Origin: Cytophagaceae bacterium | GTDB taxonomy: Bacteria; Bacteroidota; Bacteroidia; Flavobacteriales; Flavobacteriaceae | Direction: 5' to 3' | DNA: 64,000 bases | Assembly (NCBI GenBank): GCA_002710685.1 | Contig: PALD01000049.1 | Location: 124,001 to 188,000 of the forward strand | Shown here: piece by piece, positions 17,097 through 26,181 of the stretch | How the letters are laid out: every line of letters starts with the position of its first letter | Numbering within the stretch: position 1 is the stretch's first letter | Position numbers and translations under genes: made by a program | The notes under the pieces: model-generated | The model's input: only the letters and a program-made list of their open reading frames with translations | Told to the model about the DNA's origin: nothing | Database searches by the model: none

Positions 17097-18767
17097 ATGT
17101 TTAAGCATATCCTCCTACTTACAATGATTGCCTCTTTCATTTTTTCGTGTAAACGAAAAGAAAATGCAATGCACACACCGGAAACTTCTGAAAAATCTAG
17201 GATTGTAAATATCATCAATTTCATACGTGATATTGAGCCACGGGATGAGGCCATAACGCCACAGGTCCTTTTTGAAACTACAAAGTCACAAGTGGCCATT
17301 ATGCAAGAGCATCATTTAAAAGGCACATTCCTGCTGCAGTATGATGCTTTGATAGATGAGCGTTATCAAGAACTCTTGCGAGGATTGCCCCGCGATTCAT
17401 TTGAAGTGGGAGCATGGTGGGAGACACCGCAACCACTCGTGGAAAAGGCGGGTCTTGAGTGGCGTGGTAGATTTCCCTGGGACTGGCATGCAGATGTGGG
17501 TTTCTCTACGGGGTATACTCCCGCTGAGCGCGAAAAGTTAGTGGATGTATACATGACCGATTTTAAAGAGATTTATGGGTTTTACCCAAAATCTGTAGCC
17601 TCGTGGTTCATAGATGCGCATACTTTAAATTATATGTATGAACGGTATGGTATCGTGGCTTCTGCTAACTGCAAAGACCAGTATGGTACTGATGGCTATA
17701 CCCTATGGGGTGGCTACTGGAATCAAGCCTATTATCCCAGCAAGGTGAACTCATACATGCCAGCACAACATGAAGAAAATCAAATCCCAGTACCTATTTT
17801 TAGAATGCTGGGTAGTGACCCCATTTATCAATATGATACTGGGCTGGAACATGATAGGCAAGGGGTGATTTCTATGGAGCCGGTATATCCAGAATCTGGT
17901 GGCAATCCTGAATGGGTAGACTGGTATCTTGATGCATTTATAGCTGGTGAGCCCATGGAGTTTGCTTATGTGCAGGCGGGGCAGGAGAATTCGTTTATTT
18001 GGCGTGATGTCAAGAAGGGATTTGAATATCAAATGCCGCTATTGGAAAAATTGCAGAAAGAAGGTAAAATACGGGTGGAGACACTGGGTGAAAGCGGGGA
18101 ATGGTTTAAGCAAAATTATGAAGTGACTCCGGCAACTTCTGTCACGGTGAATAGTGATTTTGAAAATGGAAACAAGAGAACCGTGTGGTTCAACAGTCGT
18201 TTTTACCGTGTCAATTTATTGTGGGATGCAGGGGCGTTGCGGTTTAGGGATATTCATCTCTTTGATGAAAGTATAGCGTCTACCTACCTCACTAAAAAAC
18301 TAGACTCAAACCAGGCGTTGTTTTTTACACAGCCATTTGTAGATGGTTACTTATGGAGCACAGCACAAAACCTTGCTGGGCTTCGGTTTAAGTATAAAAA
18401 AGATGGAAATACTTTAGCCTTGCAAGGCGGTGAACCTATCGTGACCAGCCCAGAGCAGGGTAAGCTTAAAATTCAATGGCCGCTAGATGAGGGCGGTGAA
18501 ATCAATATACTCCTTGATGAAAAGACCACAACTATTGAAGTGCTTAATAATGAAGATTTGCAGTGGTTTCTGGAGTTTAATGCTGCAAAAAAGGACGAAC
18601 TACCCTATCAATCCATTACCAAGAAGAAAATCATGAGTTCCTTTCAAAACAGTGATTATGTTGTTTCCGCTTTGCGCGGAAGTTTTTCTGATACGGGCGA
18701 TGGGACATTTAAAATTGAGCCATCGGATAACAGGATTACCTTGGATTTTTCAAACATGGAGCAATAA
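17097..18767 (+). CDS. uncharacterised lipoprotein, polysaccharide-deacetylase-like N-terminal region
   Basis: 556 residues from the ATG at 17097; an upstream in-frame TTG would put 22 non-signal residues before the signal peptide. The lipobox is SFIFSC (Cys about residue 19), followed by KRKEN, so it is probably an exported lipoprotein. The N-terminal half (VLFETTKSQVAIMQEHHLKG, GFYPKSVASWFIDAHTLNYM) resembles (beta/alpha) polysaccharide-deacetylase-like folds found in secreted Bacteroidota proteins of unknown function, and the C-terminal half looks beta-rich. No enzyme activity is claimed. It is convergent with, and next to, CE1, GH92 and GH78 genes, which suggests glycan handling. The stop codon overlaps the terminator hairpin. 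Confidence 0.65.
   Translation: MFKHILLLTMIASFIFSCKRKENAMHTPETSEKSRIVNIINFIRDIEPRDEAITPQVLFETTKSQVAIMQEHHLKGTFLLQYDALIDERYQELLRGLPRDSFEVGAWWETPQPLVEKAGLEWRGRFPWDWHADVGFSTGYTPAEREKLVDVYMTDFKEIYGFYPKSVASWFIDAHTLNYMYERYGIVASANCKDQYGTDGYTLWGGYWNQAYYPSKVNSYMPAQHEENQIPVPIFRMLGSDPIYQYDTGLEHDRQGVISMEPVYPESGGNPEWVDWYLDAFIAGEPMEFAYVQAGQENSFIWRDVKKGFEYQMPLLEKLQKEGKIRVETLGESGEWFKQNYEVTPATSVTVNSDFENGNKRTVWFNSRFYRVNLLWDAGALRFRDIHLFDESIASTYLTKKLDSNQALFFTQPFVDGYLWSTAQNLAGLRFKYKKDGNTLALQGGEPIVTSPEQGKLKIQWPLDEGGEINILLDEKTTTIEVLNNEDLQWFLEFNAAKKDELPYQSITKKKIMSSFQNSDYVVSALRGSFSDTGDGTFKIEPSDNRITLDFSNMEQ
17142..17159. repeat. inverted repeat across the lipobox codon
   Basis: TTTTCGT (17142-17148), loop GTAA, ACGAAAA (17153-17159). 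The TGT codon of the lipobox Cys lies at 17148-17150. Similar palindromes sit on the lipobox codons of two other lipoproteins here. Confidence 0.45.
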
Positions 18768-18795
18768 AAACAGGCTCCGGAAGGAGCCTGTTTTT
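18766..18795. terminator. bidirectional intrinsic terminator
   Basis: AAAAACAGGCTCC pairs with GGAGCCTGTTTTT around a GGAA loop. It lies between the convergent lipoprotein and esterase genes and starts inside the lipoprotein stop codon. Confidence 0.85.
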
Positions 18796-18812
18796 ATTGC
18801 TTTGGCGAAAGC

Positions 18813-19637
18813 CTAAACTTTTATTTTCTTCTTGAATTCATTTTTAAAAAACGTCAATTGATATTCTATGGCGTTTTCCCAATACTCCCAGTTATGCGCT
18901 CCCGGGGCTGTGGTAAATCTATGCGGAATGTTATTGTACATTAATTTTTCATGCAGTTGAACATTTGCATTATAGAAGAAATCCTCTGTTCCACATTCTA
19001 TAGTGATGGCAAGAGCGTTAGGTGTAAGGAGGTGCGTGAGGTTTATTACGCTGTTCTTTTCCCAATTATCTGGGTGCTCGGCATATGTGCCCAGATACTT
19101 TGCAAGTTCCCAGTTATTAGGGAAGGGTCTTAAATCCACGCCGCCACTCATACTGCCAGCGCTGGCATATACATCTTGATGTCTAAAGGCGAGATAAAGT
19201 GCGCCATGACCTCCCATGCTCAATCCTGTAATTGCCCGGCCCTCCCGGCTGGTAATCGTGCTGTATTTTTTATCGATGATATCCACAAGTTCCTTTGAAA
19301 CATAGGTTTCATATTTTGATTCCTTTACCTCAGGACTGTCTAGATACCAACTTCCAAAATTGCCATCTGGGCAAACGATAATAAGGTTCATTTGGTCAGC
19401 TAGTGTCTGTATTTTAGAGACTTTTGTAATCCAGTCTTTATAATTTCCAGAGTAGCCGTGTAGAAGGTAAACAACGGGTAATTTTTCTTTTTTAGAATAA
19501 CCGTCAGGGGTGATGACCACCGCCTTGATGGTCTTTTGCATTGATGGACTAAAAGTGTCTAGCGTATCAACTTTCGCCGCAAGGCAATTAAGGGTAAATA
19601 AGAAAAGTAAACCTAGGATGCTTAGTCTGGTTCTCAT
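18813..19637 (-). CDS. secreted esterase, CE1/esterase-D-like alpha/beta hydrolase
   Basis: 274 residues with a Sec signal peptide (MRTRLSILGLLFLFTLNCLAA). The catalytic machinery is plain: oxyanion segment VVYLLHGYSGNYKDW, nucleophile elbow GLSMGG, Asp in ECGTEDFFYNAN, and His in GAHNWEYW near the C-terminus. It resembles feruloyl/acetyl-xylan esterases and S-formylglutathione hydrolase-like proteins of family CE1. The signal peptide and the GH92/GH78 neighbours favour a role in removing acyl groups from plant or algal glycans. It lies 3 bp after the GH92 gene on the same strand. Confidence 0.85.
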   Translation of the reverse strand: MRTRLSILGLLFLFTLNCLAAKVDTLDTFSPSMQKTIKAVVITPDGYSKKEKLPVVYLLHGYSGNYKDWITKVSKIQTLADQMNLIIVCPDGNFGSWYLDSPEVKESKYETYVSKELVDIIDKKYSTITSREGRAITGLSMGGHGALYLAFRHQDVYASAGSMSGGVDLRPFPNNWELAKYLGTYAEHPDNWEKNSVINLTHLLTPNALAITIECGTEDFFYNANVQLHEKLMYNNIPHRFTTAPGAHNWEYWENAIEYQLTFFKNEFKKKIKV

Positions 19638-19640
19638 GAG

Positions 19641-21983
19641 TTATGATTTTATGTTTTTTAGCACGCCCCAATCCTTATTAGGTTTTGCGCCCATGTTAAG
19701 AATGAGTTCGCCGCCTTGCACAATATCTTGATAGTCCAGGTAGCAATTATTGTATTGTTGACCGTTGAGTGTGGCGCTCTGTATGTAGATATTCTCGGTA
19801 CTGTTGTCAACCGCTTTTATGGTGAAAGCATTGGCCTTGTTTGCATTGATTGTAATTTCTTCAAAGACCGGGCTTGTGATTTCAAATCGCGTATTGCCGG
19901 GCGTGATGGGGTGTATTCCGGCTGCCGCCAAAACATACCAGGCAGACATTTGCCCAACATCTTCATTGCCCACAAGACCTTCAACGGCATTCTTATAGGC
20001 GCGTTGGGCAATCATTCGGGAATATTTTTGTGTGAGCCAAGGCTGGTTTAACCTGTTGAACAAAAAAGGAACGTGGTGCACGGGCTCATTTGCATGGTTG
20101 TAATAATCGTTCCACATCATGTTTTCTGGGGCATTGTCAAAGAAAGAGATAAGGTCATCCGTGACTTTTTCTGTCCCACCCATAAGTTCTACCATACCTG
20201 GTATATCCTGTGGTACAAACCAGCCTTGCTGGTAGGGGTTACTTTCCATACAGCCATACCCTTGCTCTAGTCTGCCCGTTTCTGGCCAGGGTGCCCAGTT
20301 GCCATTTTCATCTTTGGGCCTGAACCAGTTTTTATCACTGTCCCATAGATTTTTGTAATATTTTGACCTTTTAAGGTATTCCTGTTCATCATCCGTATGC
20401 CCCAGTTGCTTTGCAAGTTGAGACAAGCACCAGTCTGCATAAGCATACTCCAGCGTGACAGATAGGCCTATGCCGCCGGTAGAATAACCCAGTTCTTCAT
20501 TACTGAATTTATTTACAGTATTTTTTGAGAGGGTATATGCCTTGTCTGTATTGTAGTTCCGTATTCCCTTGGCATATGCATCTGCAATTACCGAAACCGC
20601 GGGGTTGCCAAACATACACCCACTATAGGAGTTAAGCAGTTCCCATCGTTCTAGATAGTCCTTGTCTTTTTCATCAGCTAGGTAAATGAGGGAGTTGATA
20701 ACGTCATTGGTAAGTTGGGGGTCTATGAGCGTCTGCAATGGCATCTGACTTCTAAAGACATCCCAGCCACTAAATATTGTGCGTTTCGTGAAGCCTTTGG
20801 CCAGGTGGGTTTCTCCGTCGCCGCCCCAGTACTCTCCATTTACATCCTGAAAGATGCGCGGGTCGAGTTTAGTATGGTAGAGCGCCGTGTAAAAAATGGT
20901 TTTTTCGTCTTCCGTGCCGCCTTTAATCTTGATGTCGCCCAAAGCTTCATTCCATTGAGTTACTGCTTTGTTATGCGCCGCATCAAAATCAAAATCCTTT
21001 ATTTCGGTGGCTAGGTTTTCTTTTGCATTGGCAACGCTCACAAAGGAAATCCCGGCCTTAAGAACCACCTGCTCATCCTGCTCAGTGGGGAATTCGGCAT
21101 AAAATCCCAGGTGCTTGCCCTGTTTTTCAGAGACGTTCGGTATGATTTTAGCTTTTGCAATCTGCGCTTGATATTCTGGGCCTGTTACGCTTTCGCGCAA
21201 GCGTGACCAGTCATCTGGTATGTCTGCAGACCATACGCCGTGTGCGGTAAAAGGCTTGCTGAACTGTGCATAAAAGTGTACGGTATATGTTGCCTTGCCA
21301 TCACCATTGCCCCAGCCACCGCCCTGCGGGGTGCACTTCATCCATCCTTCAATGGTGTGGTCATCCACTATTTTTACAAATTGCTCGGTTGAGGTGCCCC
21401 CCACGCGCCTTGCCAGGTCTATCTGTATCCTGGAGGTGTCCTGTTGTGGAAATGTGAACCGCAACATGCCGCTATGCGGTGCAGCGGTAGCCTCTGCAGT
21501 GATGCTATAATCGCTCAAAGAAACCTTGTAGTAGCCTGCGCTTGCCTCCTCGCTTTCCTTGTCATACCGTGACCGGTAACCTGCATCTGGGTCGTCAAGC
21601 GAGCCAGAAGCCGTGTGGATTTTTCCCGTGGTGGGCATGACCAAAAAGTTACCCAAATCCCCATACCAGCCCACGCCGCTCATCTGTGTAAAGGCAAAAC
21701 CTTCAATGCTGGTGTGCTCATCACTATAGCCAGAGCCGTTATCGCCACCGGTGATGGTATTAGGGCTTACCTGCACCATCCCATAAGGTGTATCTGCACC
21801 AGGAAAGGTCTTGCCCAGCCCGTGATAGATACCGGCATCGCCCACGCTGGTACTGGCCCCTATCATGGGGTTTACGTATGCTGCGGGGGACTTTTCATCT
21901 TGTGGGGTTTCTTCGGTTTTCTTGTTTTTTTGGCTGCAGCCAAAAATTAAAAACAACAGGAAAAGGGAACTATATTTTGACAT
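19641..21983 (-). CDS. GH92 family alpha-mannosidase, lipoprotein
   Basis: 780 residues. The N-terminal lipoprotein signal ends LFLIFGC, so the protein is probably anchored in the envelope. GH92 hallmarks are VNPMIGA, GKTFPGADTPYGMVQVSPNT, GYSDEHTSIEGFAFTQMSG, and in the catalytic (alpha/alpha)6 part SGWDVFRSQMPL, a Glu in CMESNPYQQGW, and GNEDVGQMSAWYVLAAAG carrying the catalytic acids. GH92 enzymes are calcium-dependent exo-alpha-mannosidases. It sits between the esterase and the rhamnosidase, all reading minus. The first residues are encoded across a perfect 20-bp palindrome. Confidence 0.92.
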   Translation of the reverse strand: MSKYSSLFLLFLIFGCSQKNKKTEETPQDEKSPAAYVNPMIGASTSVGDAGIYHGLGKTFPGADTPYGMVQVSPNTITGGDNGSGYSDEHTSIEGFAFTQMSGVGWYGDLGNFLVMPTTGKIHTASGSLDDPDAGYRSRYDKESEEASAGYYKVSLSDYSITAEATAAPHSGMLRFTFPQQDTSRIQIDLARRVGGTSTEQFVKIVDDHTIEGWMKCTPQGGGWGNGDGKATYTVHFYAQFSKPFTAHGVWSADIPDDWSRLRESVTGPEYQAQIAKAKIIPNVSEKQGKHLGFYAEFPTEQDEQVVLKAGISFVSVANAKENLATEIKDFDFDAAHNKAVTQWNEALGDIKIKGGTEDEKTIFYTALYHTKLDPRIFQDVNGEYWGGDGETHLAKGFTKRTIFSGWDVFRSQMPLQTLIDPQLTNDVINSLIYLADEKDKDYLERWELLNSYSGCMFGNPAVSVIADAYAKGIRNYNTDKAYTLSKNTVNKFSNEELGYSTGGIGLSVTLEYAYADWCLSQLAKQLGHTDDEQEYLKRSKYYKNLWDSDKNWFRPKDENGNWAPWPETGRLEQGYGCMESNPYQQGWFVPQDIPGMVELMGGTEKVTDDLISFFDNAPENMMWNDYYNHANEPVHHVPFLFNRLNQPWLTQKYSRMIAQRAYKNAVEGLVGNEDVGQMSAWYVLAAAGIHPITPGNTRFEITSPVFEEITINANKANAFTIKAVDNSTENIYIQSATLNGQQYNNCYLDYQDIVQGGELILNMGAKPNKDWGVLKNIKS
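21927..21946. repeat. perfect 20-bp palindrome at the GH92 lipobox
   Basis: TTTTTGGCTG followed by its reverse complement CAGCCAAAAA. On the minus strand it encodes the lipobox G-C-S-Q. As mRNA it would form a stem in the signal-peptide region. Confidence 0.6.
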
Positions 21984-22054
21984 GTACGGTTATGGTTAAA
22001 CAGGACCCACAATTTACCTCAAAATGATTTCTTTGGTAAATAAATGATGGAAAA

Positions 22055-24823
22055 TTATGGTTGCTCAAGGTCAAAAGTGATGTAATATTCACCGGAACCC
22101 ACCGCAAGAACTTCATCCTTCCAAGTGACATTTTTGTTCTTTGACACCTCTTTTCCATTTATCGTCAAGGTTGCCGCTTGCGCAGAAGGTAAATGAATCT
22201 CTGCAATTGTGTTCACGGGGATTTTCACTTCATAGGTGACGGTGTTTTCGTTGAGTTTCCAGGTTGATTCAATGATGCCATAGTAAGTCTCCAGTGAGCC
22301 CGAGACATCTGTCAAGGTCGCACTGTCATTATCATTGGCTACCCTTTCTGAAGCGTAGTTGTTCTTAAAATGAGGTGTGAGGATAATCTTTTTATACCCG
22401 GTCTCCCCAATAACTTCTGAACTGTTGATGCCCGCGAGTTCCCTGTACATCCAGTTGCCTATGGCACCATAGGCATAGTGGTTAAATGAATTCATTCCCG
22501 GGGTCTGGAAAGTGCCGTCAGGTTTCCTGCCGTCCCAGCGCTCCCAGATGGTGGTGGCACCAGCTGTAACGGGATATAACCAGGAGGGATACGTTTTTTG
22601 CATAAGTAGGGTATACGCGACGTCATGATACCCAAAACGGGAAAGTACCCGCGTCAAATATGGCGTGCCCAAAAACCCCGTGGTGAGATGGTAGTCATAG
22701 CTCTTTATGTTTTCCACGAGACGTCCTGCGGCGCGTTGCCTAAGGTTTTCAGGGAGCATATCAAAGTTGAGTGCCAGTACGTAAGCCGTCTGTGTCCCCG
22801 AGACCAGCCTGCCATTTGGTGTCATGTATTCTTTGGCGAAAGCTGATTTAATATCCTTGAGCAGCGCAGTGTATTTATCAACATCTTCCTGCTTGCCCAA
22901 AACTTCTGCTGCATTGATCAACAACTGTGTGGAGTGCGCATAAAAGCATTGAGCAATGAGGTATTTATCAGTCACTGCAGCACGGCCGTCGTTGTCATCA
23001 AAGGGTCTGTAAAACAACCAGTCGCCAAAGTGAAACCCGGTATTCCAGAGGTGATCGGTGCTCTTGCCGGTCATATAGCCCACCCAGTTTTTCATGCTCT
23101 CGTACTGGTTTTTTAAGATGTCTTCATTGCCATAGAGCAGGTACATGTCCCACGGGATGATTGTTGCCACGTCTGCCCACCCGGCCGAGCCGGCACTGTT
23201 TTCACCCAATACATTGGGCACGACAAATGGAACGCTGCCATTTTCCAGTTGGTCTGCTTCTACATCCTTCATCCACTTGGTAAAAAAATTGTCCACGTGC
23301 ATGTTGTAAGCTGCCGTCTGGGCAAAAACCTGCGCGTCACCTGTCCAGCCCAAGCGTTCATCACGTTGTGGACAATCAGTAGGTACATCAAGAAAATTAC
23401 CACGTTGTCCCCATTGAATGTTATGTTGCAGCTGGTTGAGGAGTTCATTTGAAGTGGTGAGCTGCCCTGTTTTACGCATGTCTGAATACAGGGCAGTTGC
23501 CTTAAAATTGTCAGAGGTGATGTTTTTTACATTGCCCTTAATGCGTATAAAACGAAATCCCTGCCAGGTAAAGTGCGGTTCAAAAGTTTCGGTGCCGTTA
23601 CCTTTAAGGATGTAGGTGTTGCGCTGGTTTGCAAGGCGCAGGTTTTCAGTATAAAAATTACCATCCTTATCCAGGACTTCGGCATGCTCTATCACAATGC
23701 TATCACCCGGATTGCCCTTAACTTCTACTTGCACCCAGCCCACGAGGTTTTGTCCAAAATCAATAACCTTATCTCCCTCTGGTGTTGTGAGCATCTCAAC
23801 GGGGGTAAAGGTCTCATGCTTTTTAATAAGTTCATTGTAAGTGGCAATCAGGTTGTCATATCCCGTTTGCTGTACTTTAACGGGAGTCCATGCACTTGCA
23901 TTGAACCCTGGTTTTTTCCAGCCATCAATTTCCTTGCGGGCATCTACCGTTTCCCCATTGTAGATTTCAGATTGTACCACAGGGCCAAAACTGGATTTCC
24001 AGTTTTCATCGGTTGCTATAACCGTTGTAGAGCCGTCACTGTATTCCACGTTTATTTGCAGCAATAAGGCAAGGTCATCTCCATAGATATTCTCATTATC
24101 TCCCCATCCCAGGGCGCTTTTATACCAGCCGCTGCCCAGCATTGCGCCCACGGCATTATCGCCCTGGTTCAATAAATCTGTGACGTCATATACTTGATAT
24201 TGCAGGCGCTTGTTGTAACTCGTCCAGCCCGGAGTTAAAAATGCATCACCTATTTTTTTACCGTTAAGGTAAGCCTCATAAATACCATGTGAAGTAATGG
24301 TTGCTGTGGCATGTTTTATTTTTTTATCGAGGCTAAAATCACTGCGCAGCACGGGACTTTTACGCTCTGGGTTTGCCTCTCCGGGCTGTATCCATTGAGC
24401 AACCCAATCTGTTTTGTTTAAAACTCCGGTTTCAAAATAAGAGTTCTCGCTCCATTTTGAGGACTTTCCTTTTTCATCCCACACGCGTACGCGCCAGTAA
24501 TATCGCTTAAGCGAAAGCAACTCAGCCCCAGCATACGCCACCCGTACAGATTGGTTAGATTCAATCTTATCGCTATCCCAGATGATACCCTTGCTAAAAC
24601 TTGCACCGTCAGTACTTACCTGCACCTGATAAGCAGATTGACTTTTTCCATTTTTAGCGGAAGCGAGAAGCCAGGTAAATTTTGGGTTGGGGTTGTCAAG
24701 TCCCAGGGGTCTTTCACGGTTTTCGGTGAGCAGGGTTTCAGCAGTGATTTGAGCAGTGACGGAGGTGGCCGTCCCCATACATATTAACAAGGATAAAATC
24801 TGAAACTTAATCTTAAAATGCAT
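22055..24823 (-). CDS. GH78 alpha-L-rhamnosidase
   Basis: 922 residues with a signal peptide (SLLICMGTATSVTAQ). Domain order fits GH78: an N-terminal fibronectin-like part (TENRERPLGLDNPNPKFTW), the rhamnosidase N domain (TATITSHGIYEAYLNGKKIG), the concanavalin-like domain, the (alpha/alpha)6 catalytic domain with DCPQRDERLGWTGDAQVF carrying the general acid, and TTIWERWDG with the base Glu, then a C-terminal beta domain. It releases terminal L-rhamnose outside the cytoplasm. Next to it, separated by an inverted repeat, is the regulator of the rhamnose catabolic operon, so this is likely the feeder enzyme of that pathway. Confidence 0.93.
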   Translation of the reverse strand: MHFKIKFQILSLLICMGTATSVTAQITAETLLTENRERPLGLDNPNPKFTWLLASAKNGKSQSAYQVQVSTDGASFSKGIIWDSDKIESNQSVRVAYAGAELLSLKRYYWRVRVWDEKGKSSKWSENSYFETGVLNKTDWVAQWIQPGEANPERKSPVLRSDFSLDKKIKHATATITSHGIYEAYLNGKKIGDAFLTPGWTSYNKRLQYQVYDVTDLLNQGDNAVGAMLGSGWYKSALGWGDNENIYGDDLALLLQINVEYSDGSTTVIATDENWKSSFGPVVQSEIYNGETVDARKEIDGWKKPGFNASAWTPVKVQQTGYDNLIATYNELIKKHETFTPVEMLTTPEGDKVIDFGQNLVGWVQVEVKGNPGDSIVIEHAEVLDKDGNFYTENLRLANQRNTYILKGNGTETFEPHFTWQGFRFIRIKGNVKNITSDNFKATALYSDMRKTGQLTTSNELLNQLQHNIQWGQRGNFLDVPTDCPQRDERLGWTGDAQVFAQTAAYNMHVDNFFTKWMKDVEADQLENGSVPFVVPNVLGENSAGSAGWADVATIIPWDMYLLYGNEDILKNQYESMKNWVGYMTGKSTDHLWNTGFHFGDWLFYRPFDDNDGRAAVTDKYLIAQCFYAHSTQLLINAAEVLGKQEDVDKYTALLKDIKSAFAKEYMTPNGRLVSGTQTAYVLALNFDMLPENLRQRAAGRLVENIKSYDYHLTTGFLGTPYLTRVLSRFGYHDVAYTLLMQKTYPSWLYPVTAGATTIWERWDGRKPDGTFQTPGMNSFNHYAYGAIGNWMYRELAGINSSEVIGETGYKKIILTPHFKNNYASERVANDNDSATLTDVSGSLETYYGIIESTWKLNENTVTYEVKIPVNTIAEIHLPSAQAATLTINGKEVSKNKNVTWKDEVLAVGSGEYYITFDLEQP
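24657..24670. repeat. GCGGAAGCGAGAAG 14-mer, copy 1 of 3
   Basis: Exact 14-mer also at 26938-26951 and 40094-40107. It looks like an extended half of the GCTTTCGCGAAAGC family (GCGGAAGC core). Confidence 0.6.
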
Positions 24824-24873
24824 GATACGAGGTTCTTTTGGGTGGAGATGGATACTTTAATTTATGTTATGAA

Positions 24874-24909
24874 GGCACATGTTCATACTGCTATGAAGTT
24901 CATGTGTCC
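24874..24909. promoter_or_regulatory. long inverted repeat upstream of GH78 gene
   Basis: GGCACATG-TTCAT at 24874-24886 faces ATGAA-gtt-CATGTGTCC at 24893-24909 around ACTGCT. TTCAT/ATGAA pair perfectly, and the outer CACATG/CATGTG pair after a 3-nt bulge. It lies 50-86 bp upstream of the GH78 start in the 167-bp gap before the GntR-type gene. It may be the operator of that regulator or a leader hairpin. No other feature is visible in this gap. Confidence 0.4.
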
Positions 24910-24990
24910 TTGCTATTATACAATTTTAACTAATCATGAGACTCTAACCATCCTGCTCTTTCCTGCGTATTCCTACTCTTTACGCCTCTC

Positions 24991-26031
24991 TTAGAGTGAG
25001 CTTCTGTACAGTATGTTAAATGGGTTTTTTGTTTTTTCAAAGGTATTTTCCACTAGCATGCGTGCTGCTTTTTCTCCCATTTTTTTAAAATCGGTTGAGA
25101 CTACGGTAATCCCCAGCAGTTCCTTGAGAGGAGTGTCATTATATGAAATTACACCTATGCTCTTGCCCATGATAAAGCCAGCCTCTCGTATTTGTTTTAC
25201 AAGGCTTACGAGGTCATTTTCTTCAATGGTTATATACGCATCCATGGGGCGTAGTTCCATACCAGGGTAAATCTCATCAAGGATTTCGTGGTCAAAATCA
25301 TATTGCTGACAGAATTTTTTAAATCCTCTCAAAATGCGTTTGGGATAGGGGTAAATGGCCTTCATGGGATACACAAGGATGATTTTTTTATATTTTTTCA
25401 AGCGGTCCCTGCCAGAGACAAGTGCATCAAAAATGTCATTTTCAAAATCTTGATATACCTCGCGTATGTTCCCCGATATCTTCAGGAAATTATTGTCCAG
25501 GATGATTAGTTTTTCTTTTGGGATTTCTTCTACTGCCTCAACGATGTCATCATTACTACTTAGATGATGCAGGTCATGCGATTTAAAATGGGGCATGATG
25601 ACAAAATAATCATAAGACCTCTTAAACTTATTGAGTGTGTTAATAAAAAGCTGCGTATCGCAGTGGTAAATGCTAAGGTCCACATGAGCATCTGCACCCA
25701 TTTTATTTACAAATGAGTTGAAAATCCTCATCTTGTAAGAACTGGGCTTGTTTACGAGAAATAGAATGTTCTTCTTATCTAGCAAAAATGTTTTGGCAAT
25801 GTAAAACCCCTTTCCTTTTACCGATGTGATGATTTTTTGCTCCTTTAAAATATTATAGGCCTTCTCAACCGTGTCCCGGGAAAGATAAAACTCCTCGCTT
25901 ACCTCATTTATAGAAGGTATTTTTTCGTCTATAGACAAATACCCATTTGAGATACCGCTTATCACCGAATTCACGATTTGCTGGTACTTGGGCACCCGTG
26001 AATCTATATCAACCCTAAAAATATCTAGCAT
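24991..26031 (-). CDS. GntR-type transcriptional regulator with periplasmic-binding-like effector domain
   Basis: 346 residues. Residues 1-70 are a GntR winged helix (KYQQIVNSVISGISNGYLSI, IPSINEVSEEFYLSRDTVEKAYNIL). The remainder is a LacI-type sugar-binding fold (NILFLVNKP, YDYFVIMPHF, KSIGVISYNDTPLKELLGITVVSTDFKKMGEKAARML). This GntR-N/LacI-C architecture is common in Bacteroidota sugar regulators. It is divergent from the rhamnose operon and adjacent to GH78, so L-rhamnose or a derivative is the likely effector; that is inference. It probably acts on the 150-bp gap at 26032-26181. Confidence 0.85.
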   Translation of the reverse strand: MLDIFRVDIDSRVPKYQQIVNSVISGISNGYLSIDEKIPSINEVSEEFYLSRDTVEKAYNILKEQKIITSVKGKGFYIAKTFLLDKKNILFLVNKPSSYKMRIFNSFVNKMGADAHVDLSIYHCDTQLFINTLNKFKRSYDYFVIMPHFKSHDLHHLSSNDDIVEAVEEIPKEKLIILDNNFLKISGNIREVYQDFENDIFDALVSGRDRLKKYKKIILVYPMKAIYPYPKRILRGFKKFCQQYDFDHEILDEIYPGMELRPMDAYITIEENDLVSLVKQIREAGFIMGKSIGVISYNDTPLKELLGITVVSTDFKKMGEKAARMLVENTFEKTKNPFNILYRSSL

Positions 26032-26181
26032 CAGCTCTTTTTAATTGAAAACTCAATAAATTTATAGTTAATTGTAACAAGAATAAATAAAAAAGACCAG
26101 AACTAATACGGGACACTACAGGATGGCACACAAATGCCATAATCCTAATTTGTCGCCACATTAATTACCATAATCAAAAAA

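Noticed and set aside
24824..24990. Small gene between GH78 and the GntR-type regulator
   Set aside because: No open frame with a credible start or coding character; only the inverted repeat at 24874-24909 stands out.
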